A stretch of 64,000 nt of DNA from a bacterium (GTDB lineage: Bacteria; Planctomycetota; UBA1135; UBA2386). The stretch spans positions 1 to 64,000 of the forward strand of contig JANSXC010000010.1 in assembly GCA_024743115.1 (NCBI GenBank). Direction: 5' to 3'. Positions 52,509 to 61,769 of this stretch are shown here, piece by piece; within the stretch, counting starts at the first letter, position 1; every line of letters begins with the position of its first letter. The translations under genes were made by a program, and so were the position numbers. Under the pieces are notes generated by a model, which had not been told where the DNA came from, searched no databases, and was given only the letters and a program-made list of their open reading frames with translations.

Positions 52509-54845
52509 CTACTGAACCTCGCCGTCGCCGGCGTTCGAGACCGCCGACTGGGTCGTGATCTCGACCACCTGGTTGTAGAGTCGCAGGCCCGCGATGCCTG
52601 GGTCGTTTGGGATGCTCATGCTCCAGGTCGCCATGCCCGCGGTTTGCATCAGCAGATCCGTAGCCTCTGAGGTGACCAGCAGCAGGCAGTTCGGGGCGAA
52701 GCCGAAGCCGAGCGGCTGCATCGACACGGACTGTTGACCGAGGCCTGTGACCATGAGCGCGGCGCCGCCACCGAGGTTGTCGACGTCGAGGGCGAAGTTC
52801 GTACCGAGTTCGGGCAGGCTCGCGAGCGTCATGCTCGGGATGCCGTTCGTGCCGGGGCAGCCGGCGCCGAACGCCGACCAGGTCGCGCTGCACGTGATGT
52901 CGTCGATCGCAAAGGCGTCGACCGCGCCTTCCGTTACCGAGTTGTTCGGCTGGTCGGCGATCGAGTAGCGCACGACGACCTGGCTCAGGTTGGTGACGTA
53001 GGCGAGGGCGCGGAAGCCGTGCACCCGCCAGCCCTGGTTCGCGGCCAGCGTTTCGACCGTCGTCCAGGTCGAGCCGCCGTTCTCGGAGATCTGCACCTCC
53101 ATCACGTCGGTGCCCGTGGTCTCGAACCACAGCGCGTAGCGGATGTAGGGATCGTTTGCGGTGCTGAGGTCGAACGTCTCCGTGCGCAGCACGGTCGGGC
53201 CGCCGTCGACGTCCTCGTTGTTGATGTTGCCGGTCACCCAGCACTGGCCGCTGCCGTCGAAGTCCCACAGCGGGCCGCGCGAGTCGGCCGGTGTCGCGCG
53301 GACCCACGCGCCGTTCAGGGGGTTCGTGTTGATCACGCTCCAGCCGGGCGGTGTCGTGTTGAAGTCGTAGTTGCGAATCGAAGTCGCGCTCTGGCCAGAG
53401 ATCGCGCTGTGTGCGGCGCTCGGTGCCTGCTCGGGGTCGGTGTGGGTGTTGCTGCCCGTGTCCTGCGCGGACACGTAGTAGCTGATGTTGGTCAGGCAGG
53501 ATGTCACCGCCGGGAAGTTGACGTCGAATAGGTTCGTGCCCACCTGCGTCGGCGTCAGGACCTGGAAGCCCGCGCCCGTGTCGACGTGGAGCCGCACACT
53601 TCCGGCCAGGAGCGGCTGCTGGCCGCCGATCTGCACGCGGAACGTTGTCGAGCCATCGTGGTTGACGAGCGTCGGCAGGCCGTTGGGGTAGGTGAACTCG
53701 ATCGCGGGGCAGTCACAGATGCCCTGCGGGTTGGCGAGCGCCGTCTGCAGCGCGGGGTGGTTGAGGCCCGTGCCCGCGTTGGAGCCGCCGCTCGAATTGC
53801 AGCCGCCGTTCGCGTGGATCGCGATCGCCTGGTTCGTGCCGTCGACGATCACGGGCGAGCCGGAGTTGCCGCTGGTCGTGTCGATCTGGTAGCGCACGGA
53901 CGTTCCCGAGAACGAGAACAGCGGGCCCACGTGGGTCTTCTGCACTTCGTTCCAGGTGGGCGACACCGGTGAGGATACCGTGCCGTAGCCGGTGATGCGG
54001 AGCGTGCCGAGCGAGGTCGACGGCTGCGTCAGCACATAGCTCTGGCCGCCGTTGGCCTGGTAGGGCGTGAGGCTGGTGTTCGAGTTGGGAAACACGCCGA
54101 AGTAGGCCCAGTCGTTGCCGACGCCCAGGCCACCGTTGCTCTGCAGTGAGTTCGCGTCGACCGCGTACTGATCCGACGGTGACGGGTGGTTGAGCGAACC
54201 CGAGCCGCTCGAAAGGGGCACGTTGAACTGCACCACCTGCAGACCACTCGAGCAGTGCCCGGCCGTGAGGAGGCAGTGCTGGCAATCGTCGATGAGCCAC
54301 GACGTGCAGCTCCCCGGCTGGTTGCGCGCGGCGCGTGGGTCCGAGCTCAGGGAGCGGTGATCGGTGCCGAAGCAGATCGAGTCCTCGCCGTCGCCGGTGC
54401 GCGCGCTCACGCTGTCGATGATCAAGCGGTTCTCGCCCGTGCCGGGCTGCGCAAAGATCTCGACGAGCACGGAGTCGCCGTTGAAGTACGCCGAGGTCTC
54501 GCGCCACTGCTCGACGTGCACGAGGTGCTGCATCTGGTGGTGGCTGTCGGTGAGCGACGTAATCTTCAGATACGAGCCGTCCGATCCGCGATCATGCGCG
54601 CCGGAGAGCAGCACGCCGCTGTAGCTCAGGCGTAGCGAGGTCGAGCCCGGGATGCTCACGACCGTCGACCAGATCGAGATCGGGATGCCGCGGGCGGCCG
54701 GTGACGTGTTGGTGTTCTCGACGTAGCCGGAGTCGATGCCGAGGTGATGCTTGACGCTCTGATCCGGAACGGCCTGAGCGAGTGCCGCGGCGAAGGGCGT
54801 GGCGATTGCGGTGGCAAGCGCCGCGCAGAAGGAACCTGTTTGCAT
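52509..54845 (-). CDS. Secreted trypsin-like serine protease with GxGC module (copy 1)
   Basis: A 778-residue exported protease. The start ATG at 54845 is directly before a signal peptide (MQTGSFCAALATAIATPF...ALAQ). The catalytic triad of family S1 is His197 (LLTAGHC), Asp245 (VGNDWAYFG) and Ser328 in SGNSGSPVIV. The GNSGSP form is that of V8/glutamyl endopeptidase-like enzymes rather than the GDSGGP of trypsin. Beta-sandwich domains follow, the last with GAGCPGTNGIPSM and SIPNDPGIAGLRLYNQ, the module also found in neighbours. It is a tandem duplicate of the gene at 55063. Confidence 0.85.
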   Translation of the reverse strand: MQTGSFCAALATAIATPFAAALAQAVPDQSVKHHLGIDSGYVENTNTSPAARGIPISIWSTVVSIPGSTSLRLSYSGVLLSGAHDRGSDGSYLKITSLTDSHHQMQHLVHVEQWRETSAYFNGDSVLVEIFAQPGTGENRLIIDSVSARTGDGEDSICFGTDHRSLSSDPRAARNQPGSCTSWLIDDCQHCLLTAGHCSSGLQVVQFNVPLSSGSGSLNHPSPSDQYAVDANSLQSNGGLGVGNDWAYFGVFPNSNTSLTPYQANGGQSYVLTQPSTSLGTLRITGYGTVSSPVSPTWNEVQKTHVGPLFSFSGTSVRYQIDTTSGNSGSPVIVDGTNQAIAIHANGGCNSSGGSNAGTGLNHPALQTALANPQGICDCPAIEFTYPNGLPTLVNHDGSTTFRVQIGGQQPLLAGSVRLHVDTGAGFQVLTPTQVGTNLFDVNFPAVTSCLTNISYYVSAQDTGSNTHTDPEQAPSAAHSAISGQSATSIRNYDFNTTPPGWSVINTNPLNGAWVRATPADSRGPLWDFDGSGQCWVTGNINNEDVDGGPTVLRTETFDLSTANDPYIRYALWFETTGTDVMEVQISENGGSTWTTVETLAANQGWRVHGFRALAYVTNLSQVVVRYSIADQPNNSVTEGAVDAFAIDDITCSATWSAFGAGCPGTNGIPSMTLASLPELGTNFALDVDNLGGGAALMVTGLGQQSVSMQPLGFGFAPNCLLLVTSEATDLLMQTAGMATWSMSIPNDPGIAGLRLYNQVVEITTQSAVSNAGDGEVQ

Positions 54846-55009
54846 GAAGTGAGGGGAGGGGTGCCTGATCGACTCCTGAGCAGGGTACTCGATCGGGTGT
54901 CTGCCGTCCTCCCGCACGTGGCCGGCGTGACCCCACGCCGGCGGGACAGTCTCGATTACGAGGCTCCTGAGCCCCGGACGAGCGTTCCCATTACACCGGT
55001 TGTCCGGTG

Positions 55010-55037
55010 GGCCGGCCCCGCGCTCGCGGGGCCGGCC
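55010..55037 (-). terminator. Strong GC hairpin after the second protease gene
   Basis: An 11-bp perfect stem GGCCGGCCCCG / CGGGGCCGGCC with a 6-nt loop lies 25 nt beyond the stop of the gene ending at 55063. No T-tract follows, but the location between tandem genes suggests it separates their transcription. Confidence 0.55.
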
Positions 55038-55062
55038 GTTCGCGACGCCAACTGGCGCGACG

Positions 55063-57402
55063 CTACTGAATCTCGCCGTCGCCGGCGTTCGAGACCGCCG
55101 ACTGGGCGGTGATCTCGATGACCTGGTTGAACAGGTGCAGGCCGGCGAACGTCGGGTCGTTGGGGATGCTCATGCTCCACGTCGACATGCCGGCGTTCTG
55201 CAGCAGCAGCTGCGTGACGTCGTTGTTGGCGACGAGCAGGCAGGTCGGGCCGAAGCCGAGGCCGAACTGCTGGAGCGGCAGGATCTGCTGGCCCAGGCCC
55301 GTGACCATGAACGCCGCGCCACCGCCGAGGTTGTCGACGTCGAGGGCGAAGTTCGTGCCGAGCTCGGGCAGGCTTGCCAGCGTCATGCTCGGGACGCCGT
55401 TCGTGCCGGGGCAGCCGGCGCCGAATGCCGTCCACGTCGCGCCGCTGCACGTCGTGTCGTCGATCGAGAACGCGTCGACCGCGCCTTCCGTCACCGAGTT
55501 GTTCGGCTGGTCGGCGATCGAGTAGCGCACGACGATCTGGCTCAGGTTGGTGGCGTAGTCGAGAACGCGGAAGCCGTGCATCTGCCAGCCCTGGTCCGCG
55601 GACAGCGTTTCGACGGTCGTCCAGGTCGAGCCGCCGTTCTCGGAGACCTGCACGTCCATCACGTCGCTGCCGGTAGTCTCGAACCACAGCGCGTAGCGGA
55701 TGACGGGGTCGTTCGCGGCGTTGAGGTTGAACGTCTCCGTGCGCAGCACGGTCGGACCGCCGTCGACGTCCTCGTTGTTGGCGTTGCCGGTGACCCAGCA
55801 CTGGCCGCTGCCGTCGTAGTCCGACGACGGGCCGCGCGAATCGAACGGCGTCGCACGGGTCCACGCGCCAGTCTGGAGGCTCGTGTTGATCACGTTCCAG
55901 CCGGGAGGCGTCGTGTTGAAGTTGTAGGTACGAATCGTGTTCGTGCCTTCACCCGAGATCGCGCTGTGGACGGCGCTCGGCGCGTTCTGCGGATCGGTGT
56001 AGGTGTTGCTGCCGGTGTCCTGTGCGGACAGGTAGTAGCTGATGTTGGTCAGGCACGACGTCGCCGGGAAGTTGACGTCGAACAGATTCGTGCCGACCTG
56101 CGTCGGCGTCAGCACCTGGAAGCCCGCGCCGATGTCGACGTGAAACCGCACGCTGCCGGCCTGCAGCGGCTGCTGGCCACCGATCTGCACGCGGAGCGTC
56201 GTCGAGCCGTCGGGGTTGACGAGCGTCGGCAGGCCGTTGGGGTAGGTGAACTCGATCGCGGGGCAGTCACAGATGCCCTGCGGGTTGGCCAGTGCGGTCT
56301 GCAGCGCGGGGTGGTTGAGGCCCGTGCTGGCGTTGGAGCCGCCGCTCGAGTTGCAGCCACCGTGCGTGTGGATGCCGATCGCCAGGTTCGTGCCATCGAC
56401 GATCACGGGCGAACCCGAGTTACCGCCGGTCGTGTCGGTCTGGTAGCGCACGGTCGTGCCCGAGAACGAGAACAGCGGGCCTGCGTGGGTCTTCTGCACC
56501 TGGTTCCAGGTGGGCGAGACCGGCGAGGACACCGTGCCGTAGCCGGTGATGCGGATCGTGCCGAACGACGTCGACGGCTGCGTCAGAACGTAGCTCTGGC
56601 CACCGTTCGCCTGGTAGGGCGTCAGGTTGGTGTTCGAGTTGGCAAAGACGCCGAAGTAGGCCCAGTCGTTGCCGACGCCCTGGCCGCCGTTGCTCTGCAG
56701 CGAGGTCGTATCGACCGCGTACTGATCCGACGGCGACGGGTGGTTGAGCGAACCGTTGCCGTTGGACAGCGGCACGTTGAACTCGACGACCTGCAGACCG
56801 CTGCCCGCGCAGTGGCCGGCGGTGAGGAAGCAGTGCTGGCAGTCGTCGATGAGCCACGACGAGCAACCCGTTGGCTGGTTGCGGCCAGCGCGCGGGTCCG
56901 AGCTCAGGGCGCGAAGGTCGGTGCCGAAGCAGATCGAGTCCTCGCCGTCGCTGGTGCGCGCGCTCACGCTGTCGATGATCAAGCGGTTCTCGCCCGTGCC
57001 GGGCTGCGCAAAGATCTCGACGAGCACGGAGTCGCCGTTGAAGTACGCCGAGGTCTCGCGCCACTGTTCGACGTGCACGAGGTGCTGCATCTGATGGTGG
57101 CCGTCGACCAGCGACGTGATCTTGAGGTACGAACCGTCCGCGCCGCGATCACGCGCGCCCGACAGCAGCACGCCGCTGTAGCTCAAGCGCAGCGAGGCCG
57201 AGCCCGGGATGCTCACGACCGTCGACCAGACGGAGACCGGGATGCCGCGGGCTGCGGGCGACGTGTTGGTGTTTTCGACGTAGCCGGAGTCGATGCCGAG
57301 GTGATGCTTGACGCTCTGGTCCGGTATGGCCTGAGCGAGTGCAGAGGGGGAGACTGCGGCGATTGCGGTAGCAAGCGCCGTCCAGAAACGACCTGTTTGC
57401 AT
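55063..57402 (-). CDS. Secreted trypsin-like serine protease with GxGC module (copy 2)
   Basis: A 779-residue exported protease, near-collinear with the gene at 52509. Signal peptide MQTGRFWTALATAIAAVSP. Triad: His197 (FLTAGHC), Asp246 (VGNDWAYFG) and Ser329 in GGNSGSPVIV. Cysteine pairs in DDCQHC and CDCPAIEF are shared with copy 1. The beta-sandwich part (TFNLNAANDPVIRYAL) and the terminal module (GAGCPGTNGVPSM, then IPNDPTFAGLHLFNQ) are almost identical between the copies. Both probably act outside the cell or on the surface. Confidence 0.85.
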   Translation of the reverse strand: MQTGRFWTALATAIAAVSPSALAQAIPDQSVKHHLGIDSGYVENTNTSPAARGIPVSVWSTVVSIPGSASLRLSYSGVLLSGARDRGADGSYLKITSLVDGHHQMQHLVHVEQWRETSAYFNGDSVLVEIFAQPGTGENRLIIDSVSARTSDGEDSICFGTDLRALSSDPRAGRNQPTGCSSWLIDDCQHCFLTAGHCAGSGLQVVEFNVPLSNGNGSLNHPSPSDQYAVDTTSLQSNGGQGVGNDWAYFGVFANSNTNLTPYQANGGQSYVLTQPSTSFGTIRITGYGTVSSPVSPTWNQVQKTHAGPLFSFSGTTVRYQTDTTGGNSGSPVIVDGTNLAIGIHTHGGCNSSGGSNASTGLNHPALQTALANPQGICDCPAIEFTYPNGLPTLVNPDGSTTLRVQIGGQQPLQAGSVRFHVDIGAGFQVLTPTQVGTNLFDVNFPATSCLTNISYYLSAQDTGSNTYTDPQNAPSAVHSAISGEGTNTIRTYNFNTTPPGWNVINTSLQTGAWTRATPFDSRGPSSDYDGSGQCWVTGNANNEDVDGGPTVLRTETFNLNAANDPVIRYALWFETTGSDVMDVQVSENGGSTWTTVETLSADQGWQMHGFRVLDYATNLSQIVVRYSIADQPNNSVTEGAVDAFSIDDTTCSGATWTAFGAGCPGTNGVPSMTLASLPELGTNFALDVDNLGGGAAFMVTGLGQQILPLQQFGLGFGPTCLLVANNDVTQLLLQNAGMSTWSMSIPNDPTFAGLHLFNQVIEITAQSAVSNAGDGEIQ

Positions 57403-57560
57403 GAGGTAGGAGAGGGGGACGGGGCGGCGGGGATACCACGACAAGGATACTCGATCGGGCGCGTTTCCGCGTTGTCCGCTCCTGACAGCGCGAATTGCAC
57501 GATCGATCGCGGGAGTTGCTGGCGACGGCCCACTGCCATGGGCATTCTTCGATCGCGCGT

Positions 57561-59291
57561 ATGCTGCACACGCTTCACATCCGCAATCTGGCTCTCATCG
57601 ACGCGGCGGAAATCCGCTTCGCCGAAGGTCTGACCGTGGTCTCCGGTGAGACGGGCGGTGGCAAGTCGCTGCTCATCACCGCACTCGCGCTTCTGCGTGG
57701 CGAGAAGGCAAGTGGCCAGCTCGTCCGTCACGGTCAGAAGGAGCTGCAGGTCGACGGCGAGTTCCGGCTGGGTCGAGGCGAACGTAGCCATACGGTTGCC
57801 CGTATCGTTGCGGAGGTTTGCGACGGAGCCATCGAGGACGACTTGCTGCTCGTGACGCGAATCGTCGATCGCCAGGGTCGCACGCGGGTGCGGATCGGCG
57901 GCCGGCCGGCGACGTTGTCCGCCTTGCGCCGACTCGGCACCGTGCTGCTCGAGATTCACGGGCAGGGCGATTCGCGCGCACTCATGCGGCCCGAGATCCA
58001 GTGCGAGACGCTCGATGCGTTCGCCGGCACCGCGGCGCTCCGGCGGGAGTTCGGCGCCGCGCTGCGGTCGGCGCGGGAGCTGCACGCGCGGCTCGATTCG
58101 CGCGATTCGGACGAGCGCGACCGGCGGCAGCGACTCGAGTTCTTGCGCTTCCAGCACCAGACGATCGCCGAGCTCGACCTGGGGGATGGTGAACTCACGA
58201 CTCTCGAGCAGGAACACGAAGTGCTCGCGAATCTCGAGGGCGTGCAGCAGCAGCTCGACAGCGCGCTCGATGCGCTGCAGGACGGCGAGCACAATGCGAC
58301 GGATGCGTTCGCGCGCGCCGTGCGGTCGGTGCGTGACGCCGCGGGTCATGACCGGCGGCTCGAGGAGGTCGCCGCGCGCATGGCCGAGGTCGAGGATCTG
58401 GTGGCCAACGTCTGCCGTGACCTGCAGTCGGGTCGCGCGCGGCTCGATCTCGACCCGGCGCGGTTGCACGATGTGAGCGCACGGCTCGACGAGATCCACG
58501 ACGTGCTGCGGCGCTTCGGTCCTACCGAGGCCGAGCTGCGCCAGAACGCGGAGGCCGCCGCGGCCGAGCTCGCGGCGGCCGAGGACGACCTCGCGGACCC
58601 GGCCGCCTTGCGGGCCGAGCTGGGCGCGGCCGTTGCGGGGCTTGCTGAACTCGGCACGAAGCTCACGCGGGCGCGCGCCAAGGCGAGTGCACCGTTCTGC
58701 GAACGCGTGAAGCACGAGCTCGTCGAGCTCGGCATGCCGCACACTGAGGTGCGGATCGCCATGGCGGAGTCGTTCGTTGACGACCGGCTCCTTGCTGACG
58801 CGACCGACCACGGTCCCTTGCCCGTCGACATCGAAGTGCGCATCAACCCGGGCGAGCCGTTCCACTCGATGCGCGAGACGGCGTCGGGTGGCGAGCTCGC
58901 GCGCATCGTGCTTGCCGTCAAGAAGACGCTCGCCGACCAGGATCGCGTCCCGCTACTCGTGCTCGACGAGATCGACGCGGAGATCGGCGGCCGTCTCGGA
59001 CTCGCGGTCGGTCGCATGCTCCACGAGGTCGCGAAGAACCACCAGGTCGTCATCGTCACCCACCTCGCGCCCGTCGCGGCATGGGCCCAGCACCACTTCC
59101 TCGTCGGCAAGCAGGTCGAGCGCAGCGACGGCGACGAACGCACGCGCTCGGTCGTTCGGCAGCTCACGGGTGCGGCGATCGAGGGAGAACTCGCGGCGAT
59201 GTCCGCCGGCGATGGCAGCGACGCCGCGGCGTTGAAGCAGGCGCGGCGGCTCGTGGAGCGGGCGCGCGAGATCGGCGAGAGCGGCGCGTAG
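57561..59291 (+). CDS. recN: DNA repair protein RecN
   Basis: A 576-residue SMC-like ATPase for double-strand-break repair. The start ATG at 57561 gives the family N-terminus (MLHTLHIRNLALIDAAEI). The P-loop is SGETGGGKS (usually GETGAGKS). The middle is coiled coil (LEQEHEVLANLEGVQQQLD). The C-terminal head has the ABC signature ETASGGELARIVLA, Walker B VLDEIDAEIGGR, and VTHLAPVAAWA instead of the more common THLPQVAA. Upstream sequence in the same frame is not conserved-looking and overlaps the divergent promoter area. Confidence 0.93.
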   Translation: MLHTLHIRNLALIDAAEIRFAEGLTVVSGETGGGKSLLITALALLRGEKASGQLVRHGQKELQVDGEFRLGRGERSHTVARIVAEVCDGAIEDDLLLVTRIVDRQGRTRVRIGGRPATLSALRRLGTVLLEIHGQGDSRALMRPEIQCETLDAFAGTAALRREFGAALRSARELHARLDSRDSDERDRRQRLEFLRFQHQTIAELDLGDGELTTLEQEHEVLANLEGVQQQLDSALDALQDGEHNATDAFARAVRSVRDAAGHDRRLEEVAARMAEVEDLVANVCRDLQSGRARLDLDPARLHDVSARLDEIHDVLRRFGPTEAELRQNAEAAAAELAAAEDDLADPAALRAELGAAVAGLAELGTKLTRARAKASAPFCERVKHELVELGMPHTEVRIAMAESFVDDRLLADATDHGPLPVDIEVRINPGEPFHSMRETASGGELARIVLAVKKTLADQDRVPLLVLDEIDAEIGGRLGLAVGRMLHEVAKNHQVVIVTHLAPVAAWAQHHFLVGKQVERSDGDERTRSVVRQLTGAAIEGELAAMSAGDGSDAAALKQARRLVERAREIGESGA

Positions 59292-59310
59292 CGGCAGGAG
59301 GGGCGTCGGT

Positions 59311-59757
59311 TCAGCGCGCGAGCGTCCGGCGCAGGTGGGCGATGAGCCAGCGGCGCAGGAAGTAGCCGCGATAGCCGCGTTGCCGCAGCATGCGTGCGAG
59401 GCTCTCGCCGCGGCTAAGGGTGCCCTCCGCAGCTTCGAGCAGGTCGTCCCACTCGCCGGCGGCGCGGCGGACCTCTGCGTGATGGTGCGCCTGATGTCGT
59501 TGCTGGCGAATCGCCGACACGATCATCGCGATCGCGAAGAGCGCGAGCAGGACGAACCAGTAGCGCAAACGCTCGAGGCTCTCGCAGAGACTCGAGAGGC
59601 CGACGACGGTGAGGATCACGACCGCAAACGCGATGCGGGCGCCGGGATCTTCGACGGGCATCGCGGACCGGTAGTCCGCTTTGGAGCCGAGCCACGGCAT
59701 CGAAGCCGGCGCAGATTCCTGGCTGCGTCCGTGATCGTGACTCGGTCGGCTCGTCAT
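59311..59757 (-). CDS. Small membrane protein
   Basis: A 148-residue protein with two central hydrophobic segments (IAFAVVILTVVGLSSLC and YWFVLLALFAIAMIVSAI), a hydrophilic N-terminus and a basic, helical C-terminus (LARMLRQRGYRGYFLRRWLIAHLRR). No family recognised. It converges with recN (20 bp between the stops) and lies 3 bp after the next upstream gene on its own strand. Confidence 0.5.
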   Translation of the reverse strand: MTSRPSHDHGRSQESAPASMPWLGSKADYRSAMPVEDPGARIAFAVVILTVVGLSSLCESLERLRYWFVLLALFAIAMIVSAIRQQRHQAHHHAEVRRAAGEWDDLLEAAEGTLSRGESLARMLRQRGYRGYFLRRWLIAHLRRTLAR

Positions 59758-59760
59758 GGG

Positions 59761-60780
59761 CTACGTCTGATAGCGCGCGACGTTCGTGGCGCCGAAGTAG
59801 GTCGTGCCCGCCACCGATCCGAGGCTCACGTGCTGCAGATAGAACGTCAGGCCCGGCGGCATTGGCGGCACGTCGATGGTCCATTCGCTCGACGCCCACG
59901 AGTTCGAGGGGGTGCCGGGAACGGTGACGATCACGTTGGTCAGGAGGTCGTCGCAGCCGTGGCCGAGCGCGAGTGTGCCTATCGGCAGTCGCGGCGCCGC
60001 CGAGCCGAGCACGAAGCCCTGCAGCTGACCCCAGCCGCGCGCGTGGAGCACGGCCGCGGCGCTGCCAGTACCGGGGCGCACCGTGAGCCCGTAGTCGTAG
60101 CCGTCGTTCTCGCCGATGATCCAGCCCGTGTGGTTCTCCGGGCAGCTGCTGCCGAGGTCGATGGCGCTCGATGACCACGGCACGAAGCGGACCGACACGC
60201 TCTGGTAGGTCTCGGAGTGTCGCGGAATCGAGCTGTGCAGGATCTTGATCGGTAGTTGCGGCTGCGTGAGCTGGACCGGGATCGACCAGCTCCGACTCAG
60301 CGAGCCTGGGCCGACGCCGCCATAGAAGGATCCGAGTTCGGCGTCGTTGCTGCCGTCGGCGCCGATATCCACGATCGGCCACGTGCCGCCGTAGTGCACG
60401 ATGTCGACCTCGACCGTTCCCCAGCCGCCGACCGGGCCGCTGACCTGCAGCGTCGTGTCCGTTTGGAAGGTTGCGGGAAAGGGCGAGCTGCCGTAGGTGC
60501 CGGTCTCGAGCGCGATCGTCACGTTGCAGCCGAGGTCGTTGGCGGTCGGCACGACCCAGTTCGTCCTCGCCCGGAAGGACCCGAAGAGATTCACGGTCTG
60601 GCTGATTTGCCCGCCGCTCGTCAACGGTCCTGCCGGGTGGGACTGCAACCCGTTGAAGTCGATCTCCAGTGGCTGATTCGCCTGGAGCGCGGCGGACCAG
60701 GTCTGAGCCGTGATGGCTGGTGCGAGGAACGCGCTGAGAGCGCAGAGGCCGAGGTTGGCCAGGCCAATTTGGCATCGCAT
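59761..60780 (-). CDS. Secreted hypothetical protein with GxGC-like end
   Basis: A 339-residue exported protein with a good Shine-Dalgarno (AAGGAG, 7 nt before the ATG at 60780). Signal peptide MRCQIGLANLGLCALSAFLAP, cleaved near ITAQ. The mature part is predicted all-beta (TVEVDIVHYGGTWP, YQSVSVRFVPW). The C-terminal ~75 residues have LALGHGCDDLL and SEWTIDVPPMPPGLTFYLQHV, which match the order of elements in the module of other exported proteins. No enzymatic motif. Confidence 0.65.
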   Translation of the reverse strand: MRCQIGLANLGLCALSAFLAPAITAQTWSAALQANQPLEIDFNGLQSHPAGPLTSGGQISQTVNLFGSFRARTNWVVPTANDLGCNVTIALETGTYGSSPFPATFQTDTTLQVSGPVGGWGTVEVDIVHYGGTWPIVDIGADGSNDAELGSFYGGVGPGSLSRSWSIPVQLTQPQLPIKILHSSIPRHSETYQSVSVRFVPWSSSAIDLGSSCPENHTGWIIGENDGYDYGLTVRPGTGSAAAVLHARGWGQLQGFVLGSAAPRLPIGTLALGHGCDDLLTNVIVTVPGTPSNSWASSEWTIDVPPMPPGLTFYLQHVSLGSVAGTTYFGATNVARYQT

Positions 60781-60811
60781 GGAGTTACTCCTTCGAACGA
60801 ACCGAGTCAGG

Positions 60812-61213
60812 TCACGAGCCGGACGGGGGATACGGCGACCGATCGAGCATAGCCGAGTCGGGGTGCGCCGTGTTGTCGGTGATGCGTCGGACGGCGGCTG
60901 CCCACGCCGCGGGCAGGGGCAGTTCGACCCGGGTTCGCAGGGTCGGACGCAGTTCGTAAGCGCTCCATGTCAGCTCGCTTGCGTGCTCGAACTCGCGGCA
61001 CCTCTCGCCGGCAGTGTTTGGGTCGGTGCTCGCATTCACGAGCGCCGTCGCCTGTGCGAATGCGATGGCGGGCGTGTCGTGCAGTCGACGTAGTTCGGCG
61101 ATCTGGTTCGCGAGTGCCAGGCACTCGGCGGGGGAGCTGCCGACCGTCGCGTCGACCAGCGCTTCGGCGCGTGCCAGGGCGGCGACTTGCGGTTCCGAGC
61201 CGGACTGGTCCAT
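60812..61213 (-). CDS. Hypothetical soluble protein
   Basis: A 133-residue protein starting at the ATG at 61213, since the longer frame upstream overlaps the divergent lipoprotein gene. It is helical and Ala-rich (QVAALARAEALVDATVG, ECLALANQIAELRRLHD). A competing frame on the same strand covers the region, but this frame has more protein-like helices. No family recognised. Confidence 0.45.
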   Translation of the reverse strand: MDQSGSEPQVAALARAEALVDATVGSSPAECLALANQIAELRRLHDTPAIAFAQATALVNASTDPNTAGERCREFEHASELTWSAYELRPTLRTRVELPLPAAWAAAVRRITDNTAHPDSAMLDRSPYPPSGS

Positions 61214-61337
61214 CGGGCGCAGTGTAGGTTCGTTGCCCTTCCCGGTCCTGCCCCTCGGTGTCACCCGGTTGGCAAGCCGCACGGATCGACCGGACCGCGT
61301 TGACAAAGAGCCGGGATTCGGCGGCAATCGTCCGATC

Positions 61338-61745
61338 ATGATACGCAATCGGCGAAGTGATCTCGGCGTGCTGCGCGTGGGCCGGTCCAAGACTCGGGCT
61401 CCGATCCACTGGCTCGGCGTGCCACTGCTAGCCGCGTGCGCTGCGACGGGCAGGCCCGCATCGATCGATGACGTGGCGATCGGCGCGCGGGCCGGCTACT
61501 CGATCACCGCGGTCGATGGTGCGGCGCCCGAACGCGCGAGTTCGACTTTCCTGACCCGCGTCCCCTACGTCCTCGTCGAGCCCGGTTCGCGTCGACTCGA
61601 ACTCGAACGCGCGCTCGAGATCGACGGGTCTGCAGTCGAGAACGGAGAGCGACCGGCCCAGCTGACTCTCGACGTCGCGGTGCAGTCCGGCCGGTCCTAC
61701 ATCCTGCGCTGGGATGGTTCGGCCGTGGTGCTGGTCGAGCGGTAG
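61338..61745 (+). CDS. Small lipoprotein
   Basis: A 135-residue protein from the ATG at 61338. The signal region is long and basic (RVGRSKTRAPIHWLGVPLLAAC), with lipobox LAAC. The mature ~100 residues have beta-strand-like segments (YVLVEPGSRRLELERAL, GRSYILRWDGSAVVLV). This resembles small PEGA-like or carboxypeptidase-regulatory-like domains (VEPGSRRLEL) but is unassigned. Divergent from the gene at 60812. Confidence 0.55.
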   Translation: MIRNRRSDLGVLRVGRSKTRAPIHWLGVPLLAACAATGRPASIDDVAIGARAGYSITAVDGAAPERASSTFLTRVPYVLVEPGSRRLELERALEIDGSAVENGERPAQLTLDVAVQSGRSYILRWDGSAVVLVER

Positions 61746-61769
61746 CCGATCGACGACTCCTCCGACGAT

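Noticed and set aside
55000..57633. 877-residue plus-strand frame opposite the second protease
   Set aside because: Composition is typical of an antisense shadow (Arg, Val, Ala, Asp repeats), and it overlaps the recN start.
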